A DNA stretch of 64,000 nucleotides from Mucilaginibacter achroorhodeus (lineage in GTDB: Bacteria; Bacteroidota; Bacteroidia; Sphingobacteriales; Sphingobacteriaceae): NCBI RefSeq assembly GCF_007846095.1, contig NZ_VOEI01000006.1, positions 62,001 to 126,000 on the forward strand, written 5' to 3'. A program made the position numbers and the translations under genes. The stretch's first letter is position 1; every line of letters begins with the position of its first letter. Shown here in pieces: positions 53,269-62,544 of the stretch. A model generated the notes under the pieces. That model was not told where the DNA came from. It saw only the letters and a list, made by a program, of their open reading frames with translations, and did no database searches.

Positions 53269-54189
53269 ATGCCTCAACTCAGTAACGATCAACAGATTCG
53301 GCAACTGGCCAACCTGGAACTGCTTGCCCGGCAAGTGGTAGAAGGTTTTATAACCGGCCTGCACCAAAGCCCGTTCCATGGTTTTTCTGTGGAGTTTGCT
53401 GAGCATCGTTTATATAATAGCGGCGAATCGGTAAAAAACATAGACTGGAAATTATTTGCGCGCACCGATAAACTTTTTGTAAAGCAGTTTGAAGAAGAAA
53501 CTAACCTGCGCTGTTACCTGCTGCTGGATACTTCTTCCTCTATGAACTTTCCGGCAATTGGTCAAAGCAAACTGCAATTCTCGGTATACGCCATTGCATC
53601 GCTCATGTACCTGTTTAAAAAGCAAAGGGACGCGTTCGGGCTTTGCCTGTTTTCTGATAAGATGGATTGGATAAGTGAGGCAAGGTCTACATCGGCACAC
53701 CTATTCTATTTGTTTGCGCAGTTAGAAAGCGCTTTTGAACAGCAGAAGCAAAAAACGGAGACCAATATCAGCCAAACGCTGCATTACATCGCTAATAATA
53801 TCCACCAGCGGTCGATGGTGATCATCTTTAGCGATATGCTGGAGAATGGCATGAGCGAGGAGAAAGGCCAGGCGCTATTTGCAGCCATACAACATTTACG
53901 CTACCGCAAGCATGAGATACTGATATTTAATGTGATGGATAAGGCGCATGAGCTTGATTTCGGTTTCGATAACAGGCCGCATCATTTTGTAGATATGGAA
54001 ACCGGTAGTGAGATCCGCATACACCCAAACCAGGTGCGCGATACCTATCGCGACGCTATAAAAAACTATCGTCATCAGTTAGCGCTTAAGTGTGCACAAT
54101 ATGGTGTAGAGCTGATAGATGCCGATATCTCCCAGGGGTATGATCACATTTTAAAGAGCTACTTAATTAAAAGAAACAGGATGATTTAA
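53269..54189 (+). CDS. DUF58-domain protein (VWA-like fold)
   Basis: The 306-residue protein contains the DUF58 signature (GESVKNIDWKLFARTDKLFV, then LDTSSSMNF, a MIDAS-like DxSxS that can bind a metal). DUF58 proteins are usually partners of MoxR-type AAA ATPases. No MoxR gene lies within the window on either side, so it is isolated here. Function is probably in protein complex maturation or metal insertion, but this is only by analogy. Confidence 0.92.
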   Translation: MPQLSNDQQIRQLANLELLARQVVEGFITGLHQSPFHGFSVEFAEHRLYNSGESVKNIDWKLFARTDKLFVKQFEEETNLRCYLLLDTSSSMNFPAIGQSKLQFSVYAIASLMYLFKKQRDAFGLCLFSDKMDWISEARSTSAHLFYLFAQLESAFEQQKQKTETNISQTLHYIANNIHQRSMVIIFSDMLENGMSEEKGQALFAAIQHLRYRKHEILIFNVMDKAHELDFGFDNRPHHFVDMETGSEIRIHPNQVRDTYRDAIKNYRHQLALKCAQYGVELIDADISQGYDHILKSYLIKRNRMI

Positions 54190-54280
54190 CTGGTATAACA
54201 GCTTAAATTTAACCTTTCTTAAATTGTTCAAATCAATTTACAAAAGCGTGTGTTATTGAGTAAACGCACTTTTTATACGT

Positions 54281-55750
54281 ATGAGACTTTCCGTAGAACG
54301 CAAACCGATAAGAGTTAACCCCGATCCGAAGCGTGTAATTGCACGGTTTTTTTTTAATGGCAACGGCCGTGCCAAGGAAGTTATTGAAAGAGTAATGAGC
54401 ATTAGCGAGGAAACTGCCTTTGGCATTATCTCGCCACTTTTACAAGAATATTCAAAACGCCACCGTAATATAACCCGTGTGCTTAATCGCCATTGCAGCA
54501 AGTTGAAGCCGCTTTTTATTGAATTAGGGATCGATTTCGATAGCCTTTCCGTTTACCGGAAACTGCTGATGGGCTCATACTTTACGCACGAGTATTCTAT
54601 CGAATCGGCGGCGTTCTTTAACCCCTCTGTTATTGAAGACCCTGACCAAACTGAATTGGAGGATGGCCAAAAACGCCTGATCATCAGCTTTAGGGCGGTG
54701 GGAGAGGGACACATCTCTTCAATCACTTTCCGCCGTGCAATGATAGATCAAGACAACCGCATAACTGTGCAACCTGCCGGAAGCTACATTGATGAGGCCG
54801 AGATAGTAAGAAACGCGGTTTACAATAAGAAGCTGTTTTTTGAAAAGGCTGCTATTACGCAAATAAATATTGATGTGCTGAACGAGTTGGAGTCAAAACT
54901 CGATCATCACTTTGAATATGCCAACCTGCGCCGCATCATCATGGATTCGCAGAAACTGCAGGACGATGATATGAAGCGCCTGGAGTACGACAAAATACTT
55001 TGGCTGGCCGATTCTTATTATGAGATCGTTTTCTCGATGGATACCGATATATCTGACAGGGTAATTTTCCCTATCTCTGAGTACGAACGTAAAGGTATAG
55101 AGGATGCGCGCTTTGTGAAGTTTGCACATGAGGACGGCACATCTGTTTACTATGCTACTTATACCGCTTATGATGGCTCGCTGATAATGCCTAAGCTGCT
55201 GCAAACCAACGATTTTTATAACTTCAAGATCATGCCGCTTTACGGTGCCGGTGCACAAAATAAAAACCTGGCGCTGTTCCCACGAAAGATAAACGGCCGT
55301 TACGCCATGATATCGCGTATTGATGGCTGCAACAACTACATCATGTACTCTGATAAGATCAACATATGGGAAAAACCTGATCTGTTGCAAAAACCCGCTT
55401 TTACCTGGGAGTTTGTACAGATAGGTAACTGTGGTTCGCCTATTGAAACCAAGGATGGCTGGATAGTTATAACCCATGGTGTAGGCCCTATGCGCCGTTA
55501 TGTACTTGGTGCAAGCTTGTTAAAGTTGGATGACCCTGCTGTAGAGATCGGTCGTTTAAAGGAACCGCTATTGGTACCAAATAGCGACGAGCGAGAAGGT
55601 TATGTACCAAACGTGCTTTACTCTTGCGGATCTATCATCCATAACAATAAACTGATCATTCCTTATGGTATCTCAGATTCATCAACCTCGTTTGCTGAGG
55701 TTGACCTGGATGAACTGTTAACCCGCTTAAAAGAAGACGGCGTAGCATAA
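54281..55750 (+). CDS. Family 130 glycoside phosphorylase/hydrolase
   Basis: The 489-residue protein carries a five-bladed propeller with the GH130 motifs IEDARFVKF (cf. GCEDPRI), GNCGSPIETKDGWIVITHGV and PMRRYVLGASLLKLDDPAVE. The N-terminal 160 residues form an extra helical part seen in the longer subgroup. Family members phosphorolyse beta-mannosides. The lack of neighbouring sugar transporters suggests a role in cell-glycan recycling rather than polysaccharide use, but this is inference. A 91-base gap separates it from the DUF58 gene. Confidence 0.88.
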   Translation: MRLSVERKPIRVNPDPKRVIARFFFNGNGRAKEVIERVMSISEETAFGIISPLLQEYSKRHRNITRVLNRHCSKLKPLFIELGIDFDSLSVYRKLLMGSYFTHEYSIESAAFFNPSVIEDPDQTELEDGQKRLIISFRAVGEGHISSITFRRAMIDQDNRITVQPAGSYIDEAEIVRNAVYNKKLFFEKAAITQINIDVLNELESKLDHHFEYANLRRIIMDSQKLQDDDMKRLEYDKILWLADSYYEIVFSMDTDISDRVIFPISEYERKGIEDARFVKFAHEDGTSVYYATYTAYDGSLIMPKLLQTNDFYNFKIMPLYGAGAQNKNLALFPRKINGRYAMISRIDGCNNYIMYSDKINIWEKPDLLQKPAFTWEFVQIGNCGSPIETKDGWIVITHGVGPMRRYVLGASLLKLDDPAVEIGRLKEPLLVPNSDEREGYVPNVLYSCGSIIHNNKLIIPYGISDSSTSFAEVDLDELLTRLKEDGVA

Positions 55751-55807
55751 ACAGCTGTAAAATTCGGCATAAACAAATCATCGCGGTATTAATTATCTTT
55801 ACCGGCT

Positions 55808-56839
55808 ATGCAATACCTGCGTTGGTTATTATTGCCTTTTTCTGTAGTATATGGTTTTGTAGTTACCATACGCAACTGGCTGTATGATGCAGGCTTTTTT
55901 AAAAGCCGTGCATTTGATATGCCTGTTATTTGCGTAGGCAACCTGGAGGTTGGCGGTGCGGGTAAAAGCCCTATGACAGAACACTTGATCGCTTTGCTTA
56001 AGGACGGAAATAAGGTCGCGACGTTAAGCAGGGGATATGGCCGCGAGACCAAAGGTTTTCTGGAAGCAAGCATCACTTCAGCCGCCAGCCAGGTAGGTGA
56101 CGAACCCTTACAATTTAAGCGAAAGTTCCCGGATGTTACCGTTGCCGTTTGCGAGAAAAGGGTAATGGGCATTGAAAAGCTGCAGCAAAAACATGATGTT
56201 ATTATCATGGACGATGCTTACCAGCACCGCGCGGTGAAGGCAGGTTTAAATATTTTGCTGTTTGATTATACAAATTTACAAAAGCCACAATTTGTATTAC
56301 CTGCGGGTAACATGCGCGAGCCATTTAGCGGCCGCTGGCGGGCTGATGTAATGGTGGTAACCAAATGCCCCACTACTATCAATGAAAGCGACATGACGCG
56401 CTGTTACAACAAACTGACCCCACTAAGCACGCAGCCTTTATTTTTTAGCAGCATTGCTTATCAGCCTCTTAAGGCTTTAAAGGGCGATGACCAGCAAGTT
56501 GAGATAGATGAAGATACTACGGTGTTCCTGCTTACAGGTATTGCCAATACCGCGCCACTGTTAAGCTATATCCGCACTTTTACATCCCACATAATTCATC
56601 ACAAATATCCCGATCATCACCGGTTTACCACAAAAAATATAACTAAACTTGCTGATGATTTTGAGGCTTGTATATCAGCAAAAAAACTGGTGATAACAAC
56701 AGAAAAAGATGCACAGCGTTTAACGCATGACGAACTTAAAGGACTGCTGGTTTATGTGCAGCCTATAGGCGTTAAGTTTTTAAACCAGGCGCAGCCTCAA
56801 TTTGATAAAATAATTACAGACTATGTTAGACAATATTAA
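55808..56839 (+). CDS. lpxK: Tetraacyldisaccharide 4'-kinase
   Basis: The 343-residue protein begins with a membrane-associated segment, then the Walker A-like EVGGAGKSPMTEHLI (47-61), GYGRET, and DDAYQHRAVKAGLNILLFDY, the LpxK catalytic region. It phosphorylates the lipid A disaccharide at the 4' position on the cytoplasmic face of the inner membrane, confirming a lipid A-bearing Gram-negative. It overlaps the next gene by 17 bases. Confidence 0.95.
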   Translation: MQYLRWLLLPFSVVYGFVVTIRNWLYDAGFFKSRAFDMPVICVGNLEVGGAGKSPMTEHLIALLKDGNKVATLSRGYGRETKGFLEASITSAASQVGDEPLQFKRKFPDVTVAVCEKRVMGIEKLQQKHDVIIMDDAYQHRAVKAGLNILLFDYTNLQKPQFVLPAGNMREPFSGRWRADVMVVTKCPTTINESDMTRCYNKLTPLSTQPLFFSSIAYQPLKALKGDDQQVEIDEDTTVFLLTGIANTAPLLSYIRTFTSHIIHHKYPDHHRFTTKNITKLADDFEACISAKKLVITTEKDAQRLTHDELKGLLVYVQPIGVKFLNQAQPQFDKIITDYVRQY

Positions 56840-57638
56840 CCATACTGCATCATATATTAAAAGCCGAATAGGCGATTTTGAACCCGAAGTAGGTATTATC
56901 TTAGGTACCGGCCTTGGGGGACTTGTTAGGGAAATTGAAGTTGAAAAACAACTGATGTATTCTAATATTCCCGATTTTCCTATCTCTACGCTCGAGTTTC
57001 ATTCAGGTAAGCTGATATTTGGCATGCTTGGCGGTAAAAAGGTTGTAGCTATGCAGGGCCGCCTGCATTATTACGAGGGTTACAATATGCAGCAGATCAC
57101 CTTCCCGGTGAGGGTAATGAAAATGCTGGGTATTAAAACGCTGTTTGTATCAAACGCCAGCGGGTCGCTAAACCCGGACTTTAAAAAAGGCGACCTGATG
57201 ATCATTGAAGATCACATAAACTTGCAGCCCATGAACCCGCTGATAGGCCGCAATGATAGCGACCTTGGTCCGCGGTTCCCGGATATGAGCGAGCCTTATA
57301 AATACCATCTGATAAATAAAGGCCTTGCAATTGCAAAGCAAAACAATATTACCTGCCATAAAGGAGTTTATGTTGCGGTTACCGGCCCTAACCTGGAAAC
57401 CCGTGCCGAATACAAGTACCTGCGCATTATTGGTGGCGATGCCGTTGGCATGAGCACCGTGCCAGAGGTTATTGTTGCAAACCACATGGGTTTACCGGTT
57501 TTTGCTATTTCTGTTTTAACTGATGAAGGTTTCCCGGCGGAGTTGAAACCCGTATCGGTTGAGGAGATACTGGCAGTGGCAACAGCCGCTGAACCACAGT
57601 TGACATTGATTTTAAAAGAACTTATTGCAGGGCTTTAA
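56823..57638 (+). CDS. Purine nucleoside phosphorylase (trimeric type)
   Basis: The 271-residue protein has the phosphate-binding motif GTGLGGL (28-34), the SNASGSLNP loop, and TGPNLETRAEYKYLRIIGGD with E192 and M210 in the nucleoside site. At the residue equivalent to the base-selecting Asn243 of human PNP (ITN) it has Asp234 (LTDEGFP). An Asp at this place is found in MTA phosphorylases, so base specificity may be broader or shifted toward 6-amino purines. It overlaps lpxK by 17 bases and the porin by one, so it is in the same transcript. Confidence 0.92.
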   Translation: MLDNINHTASYIKSRIGDFEPEVGIILGTGLGGLVREIEVEKQLMYSNIPDFPISTLEFHSGKLIFGMLGGKKVVAMQGRLHYYEGYNMQQITFPVRVMKMLGIKTLFVSNASGSLNPDFKKGDLMIIEDHINLQPMNPLIGRNDSDLGPRFPDMSEPYKYHLINKGLAIAKQNNITCHKGVYVAVTGPNLETRAEYKYLRIIGGDAVGMSTVPEVIVANHMGLPVFAISVLTDEGFPAELKPVSVEEILAVATAAEPQLTLILKELIAGL

Positions 57639-59743
57639 TGGCGAATAAGCTTAAATACCTTTTTATTTTATTGATATGTGCTGCTGCGCAGGGTGCCTTC
57701 GCGCAGATCACAAATCCGCGGTTCCCCGGCCAGCGTACCGATCAGCCGGTGTACAGTCGTGATACCACTAAGATGCGTACACGTTCAAATGCATCAGACA
57801 ACCTGGACTCATTACGTAAGCGCGAGGAGAATAAGCACGACTCTGTTGTGTTCAACTCTAAGTACATTAAGGTAACCAGCGAGCGCCTGCTGGCCGATAG
57901 TATACAGCTTTTTCCGCTGGATACCGGCTTGGTAAATTTTGAGAATTATAGTCCGCTTAACCAGCCGCGCAATCCAAAGATAAGCTTGGGCTACCCGGGC
58001 ACAGCTGCACGAGACCTGCTCTTCAGTCCCCGAAAGACAATTGGTTTTGACGAAGGCCTTCATGCGCTCGATGCCTACATGGTTAACCCGCAGGACCTGA
58101 ATTACTTTAACGCCCGTGCGCCATACACATTGCTCTCTTTATATAGCACAATTGGCGGCACTAAAGAGCAGATTTTTAAGACACTGCATACCCAAAACAT
58201 AAAGCCCAACTGGAACATTGGCTTCATTCTTAACTTTAACGGATCAAAAGGTTATTATTCTACCAACAACATTATTTCCCAAAATGTAAGCGATCTTACT
58301 GCGGGCATTTTTAGCTGGTATCATAGTAAAAGCAAGCGCTATAATTTACTTGCTAATTTTTTATTCAATAACCTGAAATCGCCGGAAACGGGCTCTATTT
58401 TAAAGGATACCATATTTAAAAGCGCCAACTCATCTTTTGATAAAACCGGCGAACCCGTGCGCTTGCCAAGCAGCTATGCCAACTGGAAAAGTACAGGGCT
58501 GTACGTTAAGCAGTTTTATTACCTGGGCCGTATTGATAGTTTAAACAAAGGCAAAACCGGTACAGCCAACGTGCTGCCAACGCAACGAATAGGTTATACC
58601 TTTTACGCTAACCAACGCAAATACAATTACCTGCAAAATGGGTTAGACCAATATGGCGCCTTCCCTGATTATTATTTTACGGCTGCCCGCTCGCGCGATT
58701 CACTCAACGTGTTTCACCTGCAGAACGATTTCTCTTACAGCTTCTACCTACGTGGCAAATCCGGTAAGATCAGCAAAAATGAACTAAAGCTCGACCTTGG
58801 CCTTACGCAGGATTTTTACAAAGTAAGCCAATTTGTTGCAGACTCCGTCATCAACCAATTTGGACGGAAAGTAATACAGCCCGACAGAAAACAAAACGAG
58901 ACCTTCCAGAACATAACCCTTAAAGGCAAACTGGGTTATCGTTTTAGCGACAGGATCTACCTGGAGGGCGATGTGCAACAGATCGTCCAGGGGCGCAACT
59001 TTGGCGACTTTTTGTATGAGGCTAAGCTAACACTTGCCGGTGGGCGCAAAACCGGGCGAATATTACTTGGTGCTTATCAGCAAAGCAGCTCGCCGGGCAT
59101 GGTATACACCAACTGGATATCAAACCATTTTATCTTTAATAACGATTTTAAAAATCAAAAGGTCACAAATCTATCGTTCAATTATATTAATGACGCCCTT
59201 GAGCTCGATCTTAAAGCTGAGTATTTTTTGCTAAACGATTACTTGTATTTTGCATCGCAGCCTAATGGTATCGATGCCGCACCCCAACAATATGGTTCGG
59301 CAATAAACCTGCTCAAGATAAGCATTGGCAAAAACCTGCACTGGCGCAAATTTAACTTTGATAACTATGTGGTTTACCAAAAAACGGATAACGCCAGCCT
59401 GTTACGCATACCAGAAGTTTATACTTTTAGCAGCCTTTACTACAAAGCGCAGATATTTACCCTTAAATCGCAATTTGGTGTAAACGTAAGATATAATACA
59501 CCTTACGTGGCTCCGTCATACGCGCTGAGCATTGGGCAGTTCTACAACGGACAAGATGTTACCTTTACATCTTACCCGGTAGCGAGTGTTTTCTTTAAGG
59601 CAACCTTAGAGCGCACCAATATATTTATCCAGTATGATTATGTAAACCAGGGCTTATTCAGCAACGGTTTCTACACAGTTAACCGTTACCCGCAGTTAGA
59701 CAGGATCCTGAAATTCGGCGTAGCCTGGACGTTTTATAATTAG
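57638..59743 (+). CDS. Large putative porin (Porin_10 family)
   Basis: The 701-residue protein has a signal peptide (MANKLKYLFILLICAAAQGA, cleavage before QITNP) and a long series of amphipathic strands (NIGFILNFNGSKGYYSTNNI; EYFLLNDYLYFASQPNGIDA), ending in GVAWTFYN. It matches the Porin_10 layout: an N-terminal periplasmic part and a large barrel. The start ATG shares one base with the PNP stop (TAATG), so translation is coupled. Substrate is unknown; the nucleoside phosphorylase neighbour may hint at nucleoside or peptide uptake, a weak inference. Confidence 0.88.
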   Translation: MANKLKYLFILLICAAAQGAFAQITNPRFPGQRTDQPVYSRDTTKMRTRSNASDNLDSLRKREENKHDSVVFNSKYIKVTSERLLADSIQLFPLDTGLVNFENYSPLNQPRNPKISLGYPGTAARDLLFSPRKTIGFDEGLHALDAYMVNPQDLNYFNARAPYTLLSLYSTIGGTKEQIFKTLHTQNIKPNWNIGFILNFNGSKGYYSTNNIISQNVSDLTAGIFSWYHSKSKRYNLLANFLFNNLKSPETGSILKDTIFKSANSSFDKTGEPVRLPSSYANWKSTGLYVKQFYYLGRIDSLNKGKTGTANVLPTQRIGYTFYANQRKYNYLQNGLDQYGAFPDYYFTAARSRDSLNVFHLQNDFSYSFYLRGKSGKISKNELKLDLGLTQDFYKVSQFVADSVINQFGRKVIQPDRKQNETFQNITLKGKLGYRFSDRIYLEGDVQQIVQGRNFGDFLYEAKLTLAGGRKTGRILLGAYQQSSSPGMVYTNWISNHFIFNNDFKNQKVTNLSFNYINDALELDLKAEYFLLNDYLYFASQPNGIDAAPQQYGSAINLLKISIGKNLHWRKFNFDNYVVYQKTDNASLLRIPEVYTFSSLYYKAQIFTLKSQFGVNVRYNTPYVAPSYALSIGQFYNGQDVTFTSYPVASVFFKATLERTNIFIQYDYVNQGLFSNGFYTVNRYPQLDRILKFGVAWTFYN

Positions 59744-59761
59744 TTCTCAGTGGGCGGTTTT

Positions 59762-59814
59762 CAGTTTGCAGTTCCGGTTGGATTTAATAGCTTAAAACTG
59801 CCAACTACAAACTG
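59762..59814. repeat. Imperfect inverted repeat between convergent genes
   Basis: CAGTTTGCAGTT (59762-59773) and the string AACTGCCAACTACAAACTG (59796-59814) contain the pairs CAGTTTG/CAAACTG and GCAGTT/AACTGC. There is no T run, so its role as terminator is uncertain. Confidence 0.4.
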
Positions 59815-59824
59815 CTAACTGTTA

Positions 59825-61087
59825 TCACGTTTTCTGTTTCTTTTTCTTAGCTGCCGGGAACAAAACGTTATTCAATATCAACCGGTAGCCGGGCGAGTTG
59901 GGGTGCAGTTTAAGATCAGTAGGAGGGTCGCCTACGGCATGCTGATAGTCTTCCGGGTCGTGGCCACCGTAGAATGTCCACTGTCCTTTGCCAAATTCTC
60001 CGTGGATGTACCGCGCTTCATTACCGGTTTTCATTTCGCCCATAATGGTGATGCCGGGTTTTAACTTGATTTTATTGTAGGCGGTGGTAAGGCCCATAAA
60101 TCCTTTGATCACCTTGTCATGGTCTTGCGTTAACATGCTGGGTACAACGTCCCACTTGGCAGAGAAATCAAACAAGGTGAAGAAATCCCGTGTACGGTCA
60201 ACCTGGCGGGTGGGGGTAACATCAATATCCGCAAATTGGTGCGAAAAAGGATTTTGATCGAGCGTGAAATTCTGAAAAGCAAATGTTTGGGTAAAATCCA
60301 GTTTCTGCTGGGCGTTAGGGTCGGCGCCGTCCCCGTCAAACATGTTCTCACAGATATCTGTATTAGCAGCCGACAGCGCAATATCAAAAGTATCCGTAGC
60401 GCTGCACATGGCGAATAAGAAGCCACCACCTGAGCAAAAATCACGGATGTGCTGGGCAACCGCTAACTTCATTTGCGATACTTTTTTGAAACCCAATTTG
60501 GCAGCCATTGCGTTTTGTGCTTTTACATCATCATTATACCATTGAGTGTATTTATAAGCCCCATAAAATTTGCTGAACTGCCCGGTAAAATCTTCGTGGT
60601 GCATGTGCAGCCAGTCGTATTTGGCAAGGTCGCCGCGTATAACTTCCTCGTCGTAAACTACGTCGTAAGGTATTTCTGCATATTTGAGCACCAGGGTAAC
60701 AGCATCGTCCCAGGGTAACTTATTCTTAGGCGAATACACAGCCATCTTAGGCGCTTTCTCCAGTTTAACCAGGTCCATGTTTACAGATGGATCACTTACC
60801 TCGGTGGCGATCTCAGTGGCTTTTGCATCGGCAATAACTTCATAGCTTACACCGCGGATCTTGCATTCATCCTCCAACGCTTTGGCATATTTCATCATAA
60901 AGCTACCGCCCCGGTAATTAAGCAGCCAGTCAACCGCTTCGCCATTTTTCAAAGTCCAGAAAGCAATACCGTATGATTTAAGATGATCTTTCTGCTGATC
61001 GTCCATAGGGATAAGGATAGACGATGCCCTTGTGATTTGTGCTAAAAGCAGAAAGGCAAAAGCAAAAAGGTATTTTTTAATTAGCAT
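59825..61087 (-). CDS. Secreted conserved protein usually named asparagine synthetase B
   Basis: The 420-residue protein has a signal peptide (MLIKKYLFAFAFLLLAQITR, cleavage near RAS-S). It contains ILIPMDDQQKDHLKSYGIAF, VDWLLNYRGGSFM, YDWLHMHHEDFTGQF and FCSGGGFLFAMCSATDTFDI. It has neither the N-terminal glutaminase Cys nor the ATP pyrophosphatase (SGGxDS) of true asparagine synthetases, and it is exported. The CSGGGFLFAMCSATD stretch recalls class I amidotransferase-like or DUF4159-like folds. Bacteroidota homologues carry the name by annotation transfer; I regard the function as unknown. Confidence 0.75.
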   Translation of the reverse strand: MLIKKYLFAFAFLLLAQITRASSILIPMDDQQKDHLKSYGIAFWTLKNGEAVDWLLNYRGGSFMMKYAKALEDECKIRGVSYEVIADAKATEIATEVSDPSVNMDLVKLEKAPKMAVYSPKNKLPWDDAVTLVLKYAEIPYDVVYDEEVIRGDLAKYDWLHMHHEDFTGQFSKFYGAYKYTQWYNDDVKAQNAMAAKLGFKKVSQMKLAVAQHIRDFCSGGGFLFAMCSATDTFDIALSAANTDICENMFDGDGADPNAQQKLDFTQTFAFQNFTLDQNPFSHQFADIDVTPTRQVDRTRDFFTLFDFSAKWDVVPSMLTQDHDKVIKGFMGLTTAYNKIKLKPGITIMGEMKTGNEARYIHGEFGKGQWTFYGGHDPEDYQHAVGDPPTDLKLHPNSPGYRLILNNVLFPAAKKKKQKT

Positions 61088-61164
61088 GTTGATGTGCTAA
61101 TGTAACGATTAATTGAATAAGGTATTATGCCCCGTTAATGCTCTTATAATATAAAAATCCTGCG

Positions 61165-61245
61165 CGTCATTGCGAGGTACGAAGCAATCTCCGAACTTTA
61201 TAGAGCGGTCTGTCCTGAGTAGAGATTGATTCGTACCTCGGGATG
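61165..61245. repeat. Inverted repeat element, copy 1 (CATTGCGAGGTACGAAGCAATC)
   Basis: The left arm CGTCATTGCGAGGTACGAAG (then CAATCTC) and the right arm GAGATTGATTCGTACCTCGG (then GATG) are inverted copies separated by about 25 bases. It is nearly the same as the element at 62545. Such dispersed palindromes resemble REP-type elements, but no REP-associated transposase gene is in the window. Confidence 0.75.
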
Positions 61246-61384
61246 GAAACGGATACCGGCCCAGCGCCAAATGCCCGCAGGCGCATGAGTTTATCGCCCG
61301 AGAGTGAATGTTGAATAGTGATAAACTAATAACCACCTCACTATTTAACAAATAACTGTTAACCAAAACCTTTAGCCTTTCGCC

Positions 61385-61415
61385 TTTTACCTTTCACCTC
61401 AATTACTTACCTTTG
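61385..61415 (+). promoter_or_regulatory. Promoter of the cyclophilin gene
   Basis: TTTT (61385-61388, one base off TTTG), 19 bases, then TACCTTTG (61408-61415), which fits TAnnTTTG. The ATG follows 23 bases later. Confidence 0.55.
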
Positions 61416-61438
61416 CCACCTGTTTAAATTTGAAAATC

Positions 61439-61876
61439 ATGAGCAAAGCAATAATCAAAACCGAAAAAGGTGACATGACCGTTGAGTTTTTCGACAAAGA
61501 TGCACCAAACACAGTAGCCAACTTTTTAGGCCTGGCAAAATCGGGTTTTTACGATAACGTTACCTTTCACCGTGTTATCCCTAACTTTGTGATTCAAGGC
61601 GGCGACCCAACCGGTACAGGTGCAGGTGGCTCAGGCAAACGTATTGATTGCGAACTTACAGGCGATAACCAATACCACGACCGCGGCGTACTTTCAATGG
61701 CACATGCCGGCCGTAACACTGGTAGCTCTCAATTTTTTATCTGCCACAGCCGCGATAATACAGCCCATCTTGACCGTAACCACACCGTGTTTGGTAAAGT
61801 AGTTGAGAACGTTGACGTTGTTGACGATATACGCCAGGGCGATAAAATTTTAGGTATAGAGGTTATTGAGGGATAG
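61439..61876 (+). CDS. Cyclophilin-type peptidyl-prolyl isomerase
   Basis: I use the ATG at 61439 rather than the in-frame TTG at 61430. The 145-residue single-domain protein carries the cyclophilin core FHRVIPNFVIQGGDPTGTGA, then SMAHAGRNTGSSQFFICHS and HTVFGKVVENVDVVDDI, with the catalytic Arg in FHRVI. It has no signal peptide, so it is cytoplasmic. It accelerates proline isomerisation during folding. A 9-bp hairpin follows. Confidence 0.94.
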   Translation: MSKAIIKTEKGDMTVEFFDKDAPNTVANFLGLAKSGFYDNVTFHRVIPNFVIQGGDPTGTGAGGSGKRIDCELTGDNQYHDRGVLSMAHAGRNTGSSQFFICHSRDNTAHLDRNHTVFGKVVENVDVVDDIRQGDKILGIEVIEG

Positions 61877-61900
61877 TTAATTAGAGATCAGTTGACCGGA

Positions 61901-61925
61901 GATTAGTTTTCATAAGAAACTAATC
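61901..61925. repeat. Perfect 9-bp inverted repeat between ppi and DUF5606 genes
   Basis: GATTAGTTT-tcataag-AAACTAATC forms a perfect stem. It lacks a poly-T tail, so it could be a processing site, a weak terminator or a protein-binding site. Confidence 0.5.
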
Positions 61926-61958
61926 GCTTAGTAACCTGATCAACCAATCACATAAAGA

Positions 61959-62471
61959 ATGAATTTACACGGAATTGTAGCCGTTTCCGGCAAACCGGGC
62001 TTATGGAAAGCGCTTGCACAAAATAAAACCGGTTATGTGCTGGAGAGCCTTGACGATAAAAAAACCAAGCTGGTAGCCAACGTGGCGACTGCAAAACTGG
62101 CTGCATTAAGCGAAATAACCATTTTTGGCTTAGAGGACGATATTAAGTTGACCGATATTTTTGAAAAAATGAAATCGGTTACCGTGCCTGCAACCAAAGA
62201 CGACGGCAAAAAGCTTCGCGCGTTTTTCTTTGAAGTAGCGCCGGATCATGATGAAGAGAAGGTTTACTCATCTGATATCAAAAAGATCATCAACTGGTAC
62301 CTGATCCTTAAAGATCTGCCATTATTCAACGAGGCCGACCCTGCTGAAGCGCTTGCTGCTGAAGAAGCACCTGCTGCTGCTCCTGCTGCCGCTGCAGAGC
62401 CTGTAGATGAAGCTAAAGAAGAAGCTGCACCGAAAGCAAAAGCTAAAAAAGCACCTGCTAAGAAGGCATAA
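61959..62471 (+). CDS. DUF5606-domain protein with Ala/Lys-rich tail
   Basis: The 170-residue protein begins MNLHGIVAVSGKPGLWKALA and continues with ESLDDKKTKLVANVATAKLA and the SEITIFGLEDDIKLTDIFEK region, characteristic of DUF5606. The first 120 residues are folded. The last 50 are a low-complexity Ala, Glu, Lys tail (AKAKKAPAKKA) probably flexible and possibly nucleic acid-binding. Function unproven. A terminator follows directly. Confidence 0.9.
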   Translation: MNLHGIVAVSGKPGLWKALAQNKTGYVLESLDDKKTKLVANVATAKLAALSEITIFGLEDDIKLTDIFEKMKSVTVPATKDDGKKLRAFFFEVAPDHDEEKVYSSDIKKIINWYLILKDLPLFNEADPAEALAAEEAPAAAPAAAAEPVDEAKEEAAPKAKAKKAPAKKA

Positions 62472-62496
62472 ATTCCATTAAACTTTAAAAAGATGA

Positions 62497-62529
62497 AAGC
62501 CCCGACAGTGAAAGCTATCGGGGTTTTTT
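62497..62529 (+). terminator. Intrinsic terminator after the DUF5606 gene
   Basis: CCCCGA (62500-62505) pairs with TCGGGG (62518-62523), with an inner AG/CT pair, then TTTTTTA. Confidence 0.85.
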
Positions 62530-62544
62530 ATGGCCCAACTCACC

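Larger units (their letters stand above)
61088..61438. other. Intergenic region with repeat and promoter only
   Basis: This 351-base stretch contains no convincing gene. It holds the inverted repeat element at 61165-61245, a pyrimidine-rich tract (61375-61410) and the promoter of the cyclophilin gene. Confidence 0.7.

Noticed and set aside
54893..55477. 194-residue minus-strand ORF within the GH130 gene
   Set aside because: Opposite strand of a conserved enzyme gene, no recognisable domain; length alone is not persuasive.
61109..61366. 85-residue minus-strand ORF
   Set aside because: Lies over the inverted repeat element; composition and position explain it without a gene.
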